Positions 48,601-60,500 of a DNA stretch of 64,000 nt are shown here, one piece after another. Source of the stretch: Gymnogyps californianus. Taxonomy: Eukaryota > Chordata > Aves > Accipitriformes > Cathartidae. The notes beneath the pieces are model-generated. The model was not told the origin of the DNA. It saw only the letters and a list, made by a program, of their open reading frames with translations, and searched no databases. Location of the stretch: assembly GCF_018139145.2 (NCBI RefSeq), contig NC_059471.1:96784914-96848913 (forward strand), written 5' to 3'. The first letter of the stretch is position 1; every line of letters starts with the position of its first letter. The translations under genes were made by a program, and so were the position numbers.

Positions 48601-50999
48601 CAGGAAGTCTGCTCTGATCTTTCTCTTCTTGTGAAATCATTATCCCAGGAAAAGCTAGCTAGTCATTAAATATTAAATGAAATTAAACTCAGTACATGCA
48701 GTTGTTCTGACAATTCACTTTACTGACAGAAGAATTTTGTTCCTACTTTTCAGATAAAAATGTGAAGAGACTACAAGAGTGTTTTAGCACTACACTAAGA
48801 AGCAAATATCATTTCTGTCTGTTCACCCAGGGGAGGAAGAGTTAATCACAGGCACACTACCCCACAACGTACCACATCACAAGCAGGAAGCCAAGTTCAA
48901 GCATCCTTTATACTGTCACAGTACCCACCAACACAGAGTTTCTCACCTCGGTGCAATGCCCCTTTGGCCTTCTCTCTTCTCAATTCATGTTTGTGAACCA
49001 AGGGGAGCACACACACACTACAGGCGCCTGACACATCCCTGAAGAGCTCACTCATCGCTCCCCTGCTATGGCATTTCTGAACTGGAGCAAACCCCATATG
49101 GACCTTGCCCATGATGGAAATCATATTTAAAAGAGTCATTTTATGATAAGCCATTCAGGAGGGTGCTTGGAGGTCCTGCTAAGCCCCTGGAGAGTACAGG
49201 GGTGACAAAGGCACTGGAAAAAAGCCGGCAGATGGCAGCAGGCAACTAGCGTAGGAAGTGGGACCACCTGCAGGTGCCTGGGGCAGGAGGTCCCTGCAGA
49301 GCAGCCCCTGGCAGCTGGATGTCCTGAGTTGGATATCCATCCTGAGTGTCCTGCTGGGGGCCACCATACATAGATGCACAATGCAACGCTTGTGGAAGCG
49401 TTTGTTAGTCACCTAATTTCAATTTGGAGGCATTAGCAGTGGTTGTCCCAAGACGCTGATGTGCTAGAAGAATGCCATCTGCAGCACTGTGCATCCCCAG
49501 TGCCACACAGAAAGAGACATGGGGTGCACCAAGAAAAGCAAGGCTGTGGACAACATTTACAGCAGGCCCTGTGTCTACATGTAGGCTGCTGGTCAGGATT
49601 TTCCTTCCTGGGTGTCAGCTGCAGCTCAGCAGGGTGACCCAGCACTTACTCAGATGTGAGGTACTCACACAGCCCCGTGACGCTGCTCCTCTGAGAGCAG
49701 CAGTGAAGAGTTGAGAGCAGCAGCTTCAGCAGTTTTGCTGTGGCCGTGAAGGTCTGCTCTGAGCAACAGCACTTCATCCTAGGGTAGGAATAGCCACAAA
49801 AAGTTTGAACGTGATTTCACGCCCATTCGTGAGCTACACACAATGAGCAAATTTCCTTTGAGCATCCCCTACTTCCCTACACAAGAGTCCTAAGGCTACC
49901 CCTTGCCTGGCCTTAAGACCACCTGAACATCCACTGTCATTTCTGAAATGTGTTTACAACCAAATACCTAGTTTTACTTTAGGATTGCTTCGGATCCTAA
50001 TGTGTTCATCTTTATTCCTTTAGAACAAACTGTTTGTAATTTCATAGGTTTTGTTCTTTTCTGAACGTGCTATCTGTAAATGGATTACCTTTACTTTCAG
50101 CCTCAAGTGCTTCTGTGGAAGCATTTCAAAGTGAAGGAACTTTGGAAAAATAGTTTTCTGGAGTGCTTCAAGAAAACTGAAAATCACATTACGTGACTTT
50201 GAATTAATGTAATGTATTAAATGACTTAAATGCTTAAAGCTGGAATTTTTCAAGGCTCTTCTAACTGTTCAGAGGGATAAATATAAAACATAATACACCT
50301 TAATATTTTCACTAGTTCTTTAGTCTCAAATCAAGCGCTCTAAATGATTACAATGTTATGCTTTATTCATAAAAGGTGAAATTCATTCATTCTGCATAAA
50401 TCCTGACTCATCAATCAGGGCAACAAGTAGGAAATGGAGGGAAGATAAACTGCACTGTTCAAAATAAGCAGACTAGCAGAGTGATTCAGAGCACTTAAAA
50501 TTAGGCTCCTGTTCTGAATCATCCTCTAGAGAAGTCTCTCTCTCTCCAATAAGTACAAGGGGAGTGTAGGAGGCAAGTCTCCTTTGGCTGAAGTAAGTCA
50601 CTGTGAATTAGCCCTTTCGCCCAGACCATCAGTTCCCTCACAGATCCATAATATTTTGCTTGTGGATCCTCTAGGTACACAGCTTCACCATGGGGTTAAG
50701 GGAAACAGAGGGCTTTTTGCCAGTCATCCACATCTAGAGCAAATTCTCATTTTCCTGAATGTTGCAATCATCCTTGAAAAATGTAGAACACAATCAGCAG
50801 GAAAAAAAAACTTGCAAACAAAGGAAAAAGAGAGAAGAGCTGAATAAACAATAAAAATATCAGTGCCAAAGGACATTGGTCTTTGTTGTCTGTGGCAGCA
50901 CAACACACAAGATGATTCCCTCGTTCTTACTGCAGTAAGTGATGAAGAAAAACCTGCCTACAAATGCTTATTCATATTTGAAATACATTAGTTTGACCA

Positions 51000-51480
51000 T
51001 ATTTACAGTCAGTATGTATTCACTTTATTTGATCATTCAAGCACCCACATTCTACTGAGCTGTATATTTAACAGTAAAATTCACAATTTGCACTGCTTAG
51101 TGTGCTACAGAAGCCATTCAATCAGAGAATAGAAATGATTTGACCACAAATTTGCAACTGTAAATATTTATATCTAAGCATTTGTAAATGATGTGCAGTA
51201 CAAGAATAATTGCCAATTCAATTCAAAAGGCAAAACTGAATAAATTAATGGCTATGAATTATTCATGAATTTTACCTTCTCATATAGCAAGTTCATTATT
51301 TCTCTGTGTAACCAGTAAGCAGCTAATATGTCTGAGTGCATTTAAAATATCGATTAGTCTTCTGGATACACTATTCAGAGCATTTAATCAACAGAAGATT
51401 TCAATAAATATTAAACTTGCATTTGGGGAAAATACAAGAAATCTCGGGTTTAGGGATAATGCATGCTTATTCCAGAGTAT
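51000..51480. other. AT-rich block, possible conserved non-coding element
   Basis: The block has no simple repeats or transposon wording and is rich in homeodomain-type and palindromic AT motifs, such as AATTATTCATGAATT near 51256-51270 and ATCGATTAGTC near 51348-51358. This texture resembles deeply conserved vertebrate enhancers near developmental genes. The call rests on texture alone. Confidence 0.25.
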
Positions 51481-52891
51481 AAGGAAAAAGTATTTGCAAT
51501 TTATCCAAAATATCAAGAGAATTTTCCATAGCTATTGAGCTCAGACGAGGGTAATAATAAAGTGCTCAAGAATTAATTGGCTGGGAATCTGGTGGACTGG
51601 AAAGATTGAATTCCCGAGAAGAGATTTGATTGATCTTAGGAAGATCAATCCAAAAGACAGACCCTAAGAATATTCCAACCAGCTGCACTCTGTGGAGAAG
51701 CCATAATTTTCTCCAAAGGTCAGAGAAATCTCATGTTTCTCTTGCAAGGAAGAAAAGCCACAAGACACACTTCTTATACCTTGGCGAGCCTGGGAAACCC
51801 TGGGAACGGCTTGGAGGCAGGAAATGACAGCAGCTCCTGGGGGGGTTTGCTGTTCCATTGTGAGATGAGGCTCAAGGACAGACCAGGGACATCGGCCTCA
51901 GCTGCTCCGCTTGGCTCACTTACCCCCACAGCTGGGCAGGAGTCGCACCCCGTAGCCCCCCACGCAGCACAACCTTGCTGACAGTCACGTGCCGCAGCCC
52001 AGGCGTGGCTGGAGCTGCCCGTGAACCCAACACATCTCAAGAGCTACCCACCGCTGCCTTTGACTTTCCTTGGGGATTGCGCGTTAAGTCCTGTTTCTGA
52101 CTTCAGACGACCGTTTAGAACAGAAGTGCTGTAGGTCTATGTAATTTGTGCGCTACTGGTAGGAAAAACAAGAGCAATAGTCTCTCTGGGAGACATCTTC
52201 CTAGTTACTAAGGTAAAAGCACCAGGAACAAGATTTGGAGTGATGGGGGTTTGTCAGCTAAGCCAGTCAGAAATGCTTTTAAAGCTTTGCAGAGGCTGAG
52301 GCTGTTGATAATGATTTTATATTAGATTGTTTTATCCCAATTATTTCCACTTGTTTTCTCATGTGTTCTTTAGCTGCGTGTGTTTGTATGAGAGAGAGGA
52401 GGAAAGAAAGGAAAAAAACACTGCCAGGCACATTCAGCTACAGCTGCAGAGAAGGTCCAGTCTCAGATCTTACCTTCAGAGGGAGATACCATTCTACAGC
52501 TAACCCATGCAGCAACTTCAAAAAGCAGATTGTTGATGACAGATTCTGGTTTATGAGACCAGACAGTCCAACCTTACAGATTACTTTACAGTATGAGGAG
52601 GTGTATACATCTGCTCTGCTTATAAACTTCGGGTATGGAGATATTTCCAGATAAGTCAGACTTATCTATGCCAGCAAAGCAGCGAGCAGAGGCTGATACC
52701 CAGAGGGTGTCCACGGATAGACAAGATGTAGTAGCTAGTAGATTTTGAATGTTTCAGTCCATGCTTGCTTCTCCATGTTTTGCTTAATTTTGATGATGCA
52801 TTCTGATTAGCAAAGGAAACATTTTTCAGTGTGCACAAATCTACAAGCAGTTTGAAGGCATACAGCAATACTGCAAGCAACAGAAATGAAA

Positions 52892-53395
52892 CAGAATCAT
52901 AGAAATTAAAGGCTGTGAGGGACTTCAAGGATGTCATCTAGCCCAGCCCTCCTTTCATGAGTCAGGACTAAATATTCATAGGTTATACCTAAAAGAACTT
53001 TGTGAAACTCCTAAAAGAAGAGGTTAGCATTGAGAGGGGACCCCAGACTGCCCAGTTAAACTCATTCCACTCTTTCATCATACAGGCTGTTCTGCCTCCA
53101 TTGAAATCCACCTAAAATTTCCTTTTGCTGTAAACCAAGCTGCTATTGTTCTGTCCTTTCTCCAGCAATTGTGGACAACCACTGATCACCATCTTCTTTA
53201 TAAAAAGGTCTTCATATTTTAAAACTTCTCCTGCTCCCCCTTTGGTTTCTCTTCTCTAGACCGAACAACTCCAGTTCCTTCAGCCTTCTTCACAGGTCAT
53301 GTTAGCTAACCCAGCCACCAGTCTTCTTGTTTTCCTCTCCACTTTTATTTGCTTAAAGTAGTATAACTCCAACTAGGTATATAGCTCCATCACTA
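52892..53395 (-). mobile_element. Old CR1 LINE fragment (minus strand)
   Basis: The plus strand begins at the CR1 3' terminus (CAGAATCATAGAAATTAAAG). It continues through GGGACTTCAAGGATGTCATC, CTAGCCCAGCCCTCC, AGTCAGGACTAA, TCATTCCACTCTTTCATCAT, TTGTTCTGTCCTTTCTCC, TTTCTCTTCTCTAGACCGAA and TTCCTTCAGCCTTCTTCACA. These are the successive blocks of an archosaur/turtle CR1 in reverse complement. Similarity fades near 53395. Divergence is high and no coding remains. Confidence 0.75.
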
Positions 53396-56300
53396 GCACC
53401 ATTTCAGGCAAATGATACACCATCCCATCTTAAATGTGGCATGGCTGTCAAGTCATCTGTGCATCCGTAACTGTCATGGGGTTCATTGTTTTTAGCAGAT
53501 TGTGGTGCTAATACGGAAGGGCTTAAACCAAGATTTGAGAAGCTAAAATGAAAAGCTAATCTATTGGCAAATTTGTGTAATACACAGTACACGGGGAAGG
53601 AGCTTTTTCTTTTTAAGTGTGTACCACCTGAAGAGTTATGTACAGATAAGGAAAGCCCTGGGAAACTAAGGAAGGTATCTGTATTCCTTGTGCTCTAAGG
53701 AAAAACAAAAATAGAGTCTATGTGCAAGACTGTTCTTAGCTGGTCCACACTGCTGTTAATAAAGTGCAGAATTCAGATGAATTCAACATACAAATCATGT
53801 GTTCATCATCAATCTATGTCCATCAAGTAATTTGGATAGATGCAGCCATAAAAAATTACCTTAGCCTGAATGGGTTTCCTTGGGCTCCTCCATAGACTAT
53901 GGGAGTCCTAGGAAGACTCCCTGGGATGTCCTCTGCGGCACCATGTCTCTCTCCACTGAACAATTCACTCTCACAGAGCAAGTTCAAGGAGACGAGGAAC
54001 TCCACACTACAGACGGGCTTTGTGAGCTGTTACACTGGGCCTGTACCAACTATTTCAAAACAAATTTGGAGATGTCTTTAAGCTGACTGTCACAAGCCAA
54101 CCTACCTAGTTAAATGCTTCACTTTACTAAAAGCTAGCTATAATGAATGAGTCAGCTTTGTAAAAATAAATGGACCAGCTGTACAAAAAAAAAGTGGTCA
54201 TCAGACCTAAAAGAGGCACTTATTGCAGAATTACTGCTAAAGGACTTCTAAGACTACCGAATTATTTAAAACTCAACTTCAGCCTGGGGTGACATTTCCA
54301 TTTTTTGCAATACCATGTTGCTGACTAATACATACTGTTGTTCCACTCTCATCCCTAAATCTTCCTCTGCCATACTGCTGCTTAGCAGACACGACTCACC
54401 TGGCATTTTTATTCCTCTTCCTAAATGTCACAGCTGGTACTTTGAACATCCTTTCATCTATTCACCTCTTCATCTCTCTGTCTGACCAAGTTCATTTTGA
54501 ACTCTGATCACGCCCTCCAGAAGATCTTGCAACACCACCAACTGAAGTGTCAAATTTTAAAATTATCTCTTCCATCAGTCAAATTGTTTGTAAAAAAAGA
54601 GAGATTTTTGCATCTCATTGTACATCAGAAGTAGCATAAGATGTATTAGATGCCTTCTAGCTTGATAGCAGTGACTCTCTTCTCTTCTTTGGAATAATTT
54701 CTAGCCATTTTTGAAACTGGCTGACAGCGATTATCGTTTGGCATTCCCATGAGCAAACTAAAAAACCTTGGTCATATGGAGTGCAGACCAGTTGTATTTT
54801 TCATAGTCTGGAGACCATTCAGGGCAGGAAGGCAAAGAATCTCCTGACTGAACTTGATTCGTGAATATGTTTGAGTTTGCAAATCCCCATTTAAAAAATG
54901 GACGACATTCTGTCATCACTGACTCAGGGGAGACCTTGCTCACGCCAAGGGTGAGGAATGGCCAGAGCCGAACGTTTTGCATGTTCACTTGAAGAGGAAA
55001 CAGAGAAAACATTCAGCTGTATACTTGAAACCTTAGAAGTCCCACACAATCGCAGAAACAAGACTTCAGGTTAACTGTAAGTCACTGTTAGTGTATATTA
55101 ACGACAAACCATGCATGTAGCATCAGCGCAGACCCTTCACTGGGCTCTTCCAGTCAAGAACCATTTCATCCAGGTGTCCTTGTCAGGGGGAACAATCACA
55201 GTGCAGGCTCCTCCCTCTGCATCTTCAGTCTATATGGCTAAGGGGGAGGCGAGAGCTCCAGAGAAGCATTTGAAAAGCATGAATGTTTGTTAAAGCTTTT
55301 TTAAGCTTCACTTTTGTTCAAGGGCACAGTACAGCAAATCTCTGGAGCACTTCCTCATTTTGTTCAGGCTGAGCTTAGCAATACAGGGTTTCTGGAAGCC
55401 TGCAGTTCCTGATGAATACCAGGAAGATTTTCAAGTTTCCTATCAGACATGTATTAATTTGATTCAGTCCAAGCTTTGGGAAAAGTTTCTAGACACCAAG
55501 AGGAAGAGCTGTAGCTGTCACGCACCAATTTTCCCACTCGTATGTCCAACACTCTGGGCTAACCCAGGCTCTTGCTGGTCCCATTGGTGTAATGCTCCAC
55601 GTTCTCCCTTGCGTGGGGTGGCCAACCAAAGTTTCCCCACTCCACAGCTATCAAAATTGAGAATATTTCTCACTTGCTTTCCATGGTATTGCTTCTGCAC
55701 ACCCTGCTGTACCTCCTGCACTACCATCACCTGCCTTCCTCACTCCTTCCCTCTGCAACATATACATGGGGATCCCCACCTATATAATCCACCTTCTCCC
55801 TATAGTCCCATCTTTTTGCTTTATGTTTTTCCCCCCCCAAATTTTCCAGGCTGCACACCCACAGGAAAGACAGCATGATAAACAAACCCTAAATATCTTA
55901 CGAAGAGCAAATTACTGTAAGAGAGATATCTATTGAAGCAAGCGTTCCTCTGATTTATCACCCCACTCCCTCATTCCTATTGCTCACTCCTACTACTAAA
56001 GCTATACCAAGCCAGCAATCTCTACAAAGAAAGAGCTTGACCTTTATATTTCCCAGTAAAGCATGTAGCAAGCTTTGGTGCAATATCACCAGATTTTGTT
56101 CAAATAAATTATCCTATCCCTACAGACACAACACGAGAACCCAAACCACAATGAAAGGGTTTGCTGCTGTAGATTGTTACTTAATAACGGGTGCATGCAC
56201 ACTGAAGACTGAGCCAAAGCTGAGACTATTTGCCTAACCATTAATTTTTAGAATTACTGAAAAGCAGTTTCAAAATCACTAAGAATCACAACACTGACTT

Positions 56301-57134
56301 GAAAAGGAATCAGAACAAGAGTCTTACTATCACCATGGATACAACTGATGTGGACTCAGAATTTAAGCAAAAAATCTGGAACTTCATATTTATGCTGTTG
56401 GACAGACTAGCTCATTTAATATTAATAATATTTAGAATATGTCCTACTTATAAAGAAAATTGCAATCAAAATACCAGCCAAATCTTGCTCTGTTTTTTGT
56501 TGGAATACAAGAATCATGGAAGCATTAATCATTAGTTACTTCATTTTTATGCTTGTGTACTGCTTGTGACATCAACACAACGCAACACAACAGTGAGGTA
56601 AGCTGATAATGATGTTTCGAATGCAAGATAACCATGTGATCTTTTAAATATTTTGAGAGTAACTATTACTTTCCTGTATTCCCACCAGGCCCGAATGTCA
56701 ACCAAATCACCCCTCTGATTGAACACAAACAACATTCATTGGCTTTATTATGACCCAGATTATAAAAATATTCGGACACTTTACTCCCAGAGATTTCGGT
56801 GAGATTTGGGTATTTAAATGCCTTTAATAATGTGGACCCCTGAGTTCAGTTTACTGTCAGTGATGGATCAAAGACAGTAGAATGTCGATGTGTATTTGGT
56901 CTTGTTCCAGCCTCAGCACTTCTCACATCTCTATTTATCATTTTTCTTTCATTGATGCCTTCAGAGCCTTGTGGAAGATCTCAGCTGCAAAAGCTGATGC
57001 AGCTACAGACACACAGTACTAATTGCAGAGAGCAGGCACAGCTGAAGGGGGGCAGGAACGATTTTCTCTGGTGCCTTCATGTAAACTTTCTTTAAAATAG
57101 CATAAAAAGCACAGCTGTATCAGACAGAACTAAA
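53396..57134. other. Non-coding stretch
   Basis: No supportable gene. The longest plus-strand open frame of the window (about 55360-55878, 172 codons) lies here. It has no ATG at its first codon (TTG), is rich in Pro, Cys, Ser and Phe from C/T-rich DNA, and shows no domain, so I do not call it a gene. Confidence 0.5.
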
Positions 57135-57330
57135 TATGCATTCAGCCCAGCATCCTGGCTTGGCCAGTGACCATGTGCCTAGACAAAGGTGTAAGAACAA
57201 GGTAAAGATAGGATGGTATTACTTCGACATACTCTCCCAGTTTCCAGCAAGTTCTTGAACTAAAAGCAGTCTTTGCTTATAGTTCTTGACAAGACCTTCT
57301 TCTGTGATGCCTCTAACTGCTTTCTGAGCA
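57135..57330 (-). mobile_element. Old CR1 (L3-like) 3' fragment
   Basis: The plus strand reads CAGCCCAGCATCCTGGCTTG, CCAGTGACCATGTGCCTAG, GGTGTAAGAACAAGG, ATACTCTCCCAGTTTCCAGC and AGTTCTTGAACT. This is the reverse complement of the same old CR1 type seen at 24300-25325. The remainder to about 57330 is too diverged to be sure of. Confidence 0.6.
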
Positions 57331-57527
57331 CTGAATTAACATTGTGCCCTGTGACAGGGAGTGTCACACTTCATCATGATGTGGAATCCAACTCCTGACA
57401 AAAAGAGTGAGCTTAAATGATGCTTCTACTTCCCCCAGGTTGATGGCCCTCTCCACTCCAACATTATTTTTCATAACCAGATGTAAATAGGAACATTCAG
57501 TTATTACACATTGCAAACATACATACT
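57331..57527. other. Short interval between two CR1 fragments
   Basis: AT-rich sequence with no gene or clear repeat. It includes a short hairpin, TGTGACA/TGTCACA, at about 57349-57367. Confidence 0.5.
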
Positions 57528-57594
57528 TCATAGAGTCATAGAATGGTTTGGGTTGGAAGGGACCTTTAAAGGTCGTCCAGTCCAACCCCCTTCC
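57528..57594 (-). mobile_element. Young, very short CR1 LINE 3' end
   Basis: The plus strand starts TCATAGAGTCATAGAATGG and continues GGTTGGAAGGGACCTTTAAA and CCAGTCCAACCCCC. This is the reverse complement of the last ~65 bp of a typical avian CR1, including its terminal ATTCTATG-type repeat. The expected sequence stops after the CCCCC, so the copy is severely 5'-truncated. It is the clearest lineage marker in the window for a bird genome. Confidence 0.9.
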
Positions 57595-60500
57595 ATCTTC
57601 TTTCAGGTGCCTTTCAATTTAGACACCTTGAATCAAGGGCTAAGTCCATCTACCCAGATGTGTTCAGACAATTGCAAGCAATTCTAGCCCAGAAGCCATG
57701 GTAGCTACATTTGCTCCATATAGTATCACAGATAGAAAGTCCTTCTCTGCTTCCTTTTCTCCCCATAAAATTTCACCTGGGACCCAAAAATAACCTTCTG
57801 GATAACAGATATTTATTGCCACAAAATGTTTCCATCTCAGCAAGCTAGTATTTCTGGCAAAAAACAAACCCAAATCTATTTAGTGAGGAATTTCAAAGTA
57901 GCTCTAATGAATGACTTAACTAGGCTCCCCAGGCCTTGCTCACGATCATATGCGCTGATCTCCGCTTGATGGCATTCGGCTTAGTTTTGTATCCTTGAAA
58001 AATAAACAGAAGGTTTGCCAGTGGCTTCAGTGAGAACAGATTGAGGCTATAAAGAAATCAAGACAATTTCCTTCTGGAAACCAGTAGCTTTCTGTTAATA
58101 GAGGAATCCAGAGGAAGAGAAAGTAGCATGACCTGTGGAAACATTTCATTATCTCAAAACATCCAGCCTTTTGAAATGGAGGATGTGTAATTAAAATGCA
58201 GAGATTGAAGAAAAAAAATAATCTCTGAGTGTGCATAGTAGCAGCCCTGGAAGCGGCTGCTGTGGGCCAGGAAAGGGAGGCTGGGAAACGACAATGGGCA
58301 CTGAGCCATGAAAGTCCTCTCAGAGGTGGGTGAGAGAGGGCCGTGCTGTGCTCTCTGCCTGGTGTCCAAGCAGGACCGGTGTCCAGCACCAGCTTGGCTC
58401 GCACACATTCGCTGACGTGTGTTTTCTAGGGAGAGTTTGATGAGGAAATGAGAAAAGAAGGATATTTTCTAAAGTCCTCTGCATCCATTTTCAATGAAAT
58501 AAGGAAGCAAGAAACCTGCAGTTGCCGAGTGTCTGATGTATCAAACGCAAGGCTGACGGTACAGCTGTTTGCAACTTTTTTCTGGCTTCATTTTACACTA
58601 AAAATGCATTATGCTATCTCCTAAAAGGTTTCACGAATGCTTCTAGTGCACTAGGAAGTGAGCAATTCCCTTTATCCTGATGCACAAAAGTCTCAGTTCC
58701 TCATTAACCTTTCCACAGGATGTGATCTCCTGTAGTTCTGCAGAAGAGACTTTGCTTGGCTGAGGGGTTCTTGTTTCCTGTTACTTCGTAGCTCTACAGG
58801 GAAATAACTGGTGGTTTCAAAGAAAAAGAAAGGAAGTAAAAATGGCAAGGGAACAACAGAAGCATCTCTATTATTTTTCTACACTAGGTTATCTCTACAT
58901 TGCTGTGCAATTGCCTCATATTTAAAGAAACCTAAGGGGAAATCAAGCAGTTCACACACAGTCCAAAATGTTGTATTAGATGATATCTGAATCAGACGGT
59001 ATTTAAAGCCCATTATAGCTAGAATATGATCACACACATGCACAGGCATCCATATCATTTTTGCAGCAACACAGCTCCTTTACTGCTCCACGTGATGGGG
59101 ACCACAAGCTCATGAATGCATGCAGAGCAGAACAGCAGCAAGGTGACCTCACTACTGCATCATAGATCTTCAGACAGGGCCAGCTGGCCTCACCACAAAG
59201 CAGATCTGTGTGGAGGCTAACCCTGAGCAGCCCCCCTCCCCTCCCAGGTCCACCACCATGCTCCCCATCTCAACACTTCAGGAGGCTGTGAGAAGAGTTC
59301 AGGCCCGTCAAGTCCTCCAGTTCAGCCTATGAACTGCACGTAAAACAGCTAGATGCTGTCTTTCACCTACTCCTCATATCCTCAGTCCTCTTACCTCTTC
59401 CTGAAGGTGTGCCTTCACCACCTACCGAGATCCCCTTATTCACCTACAAAGGGTCTCAGCTCACCTTCAGGACCTCTCTCGTCCTCCCGGGGACACTATA
59501 CTATCAGCCTAACACAGGTCCTATTTCTGAGTCACAGGAGACATAAACATGCCCAGGACCTCGGGCAGAGGTGGCCTCCCCATGCCACTACCAACACACT
59601 TGCTCTCCACTCACCCCCCAGCAGCTCGCTGTCACTTGGCTTCTTCCCTTCAGCATCTAAAGCCCAGCAGGTGAAGCAACTGGGGCTAAACAAGCACTCA
59701 AGTAGCTTTATTTTGGTACCTTCATAAGCCAGTTTGGGAATTATTTGTGGAAAGGAATCACTCACGATTGACATATGAACAGTAGCTGTACTCTATGTTG
59801 TTTCCCAAGCCAATTACTGGCTGTAAACAGCTGCATGAAGTGAGGGAGGTGACAGAGAAAGGGCCAGGCAGCTTGTCCCTCTTGTCTGAGCTACGCATCT
59901 AGACAATTAGCCAGAGTGTGTCACGTATCTTTAATCTGCACACAAAGGTATTTTACCTTATAACTTTCTGTGGAAACTAAATAGACCAAATACATTAAAG
60001 CACCGTAAGCAATCTTACCATTAATGTGATTTTTCACATTTTTTCACATATTCATCAAATATTTATAAAACATATTCCTGTGATAAAAAAAAAACATCCA
60101 AAATGCAAGTGCACATGCTGTTTCCAAAAACTGCTTTGCCACTTTCTCACAGCCTTTTGAAAATGGTGTGCACAGAGGATGCTCACAGGCACCCAGCAAA
60201 GAGCTGTACCTTGCTCTGTAGCTCTTACCTGGGGCAGGCTGCTGGGACATACCACAGCCTGAGCAAGGAGCTGGCAGATAAATCACAACAAAATCCAACC
60301 CAAACATTTTAAACTTTATTCTTTATGGCTGTAGTTCATTCTTCCTGTCTAGCTCCGCTATTCTAATCTTTTATGGCAGGACTTTGTCATATATTATAGA
60401 TACCTTTTTACTGTCCACAGGCAAAGGTAGCAGTGGATAAACGTTTGATTTCCTCTCTAACCAATGGGCAGCTGCTGCCTAGGAAGTGATAAATGAAATG

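Larger units (their letters stand above)
27371..52891. other. Long non-coding stretch
   Basis: About 25 kb with no supportable gene and no transposon I can identify with confidence. It contains a 12-base T run near 35826, a TA/CA microsatellite at 45612-45640, short CA runs (about 49007-49018) and an AT-rich block at 51000-51480. GC-rich islands of overlapping open frames lie at about 38600-39360, 44400-44830, 49180-49750 and 51780-52040; none shows a domain, and both strands are open together, which argues against coding. Confidence 0.5.

Noticed and set aside
55360..55878. 172-codon plus-strand open frame
   Set aside because: It starts at TTG rather than ATG, comes from C/T-rich DNA, has no domain, and an opposing frame is open on the minus strand.
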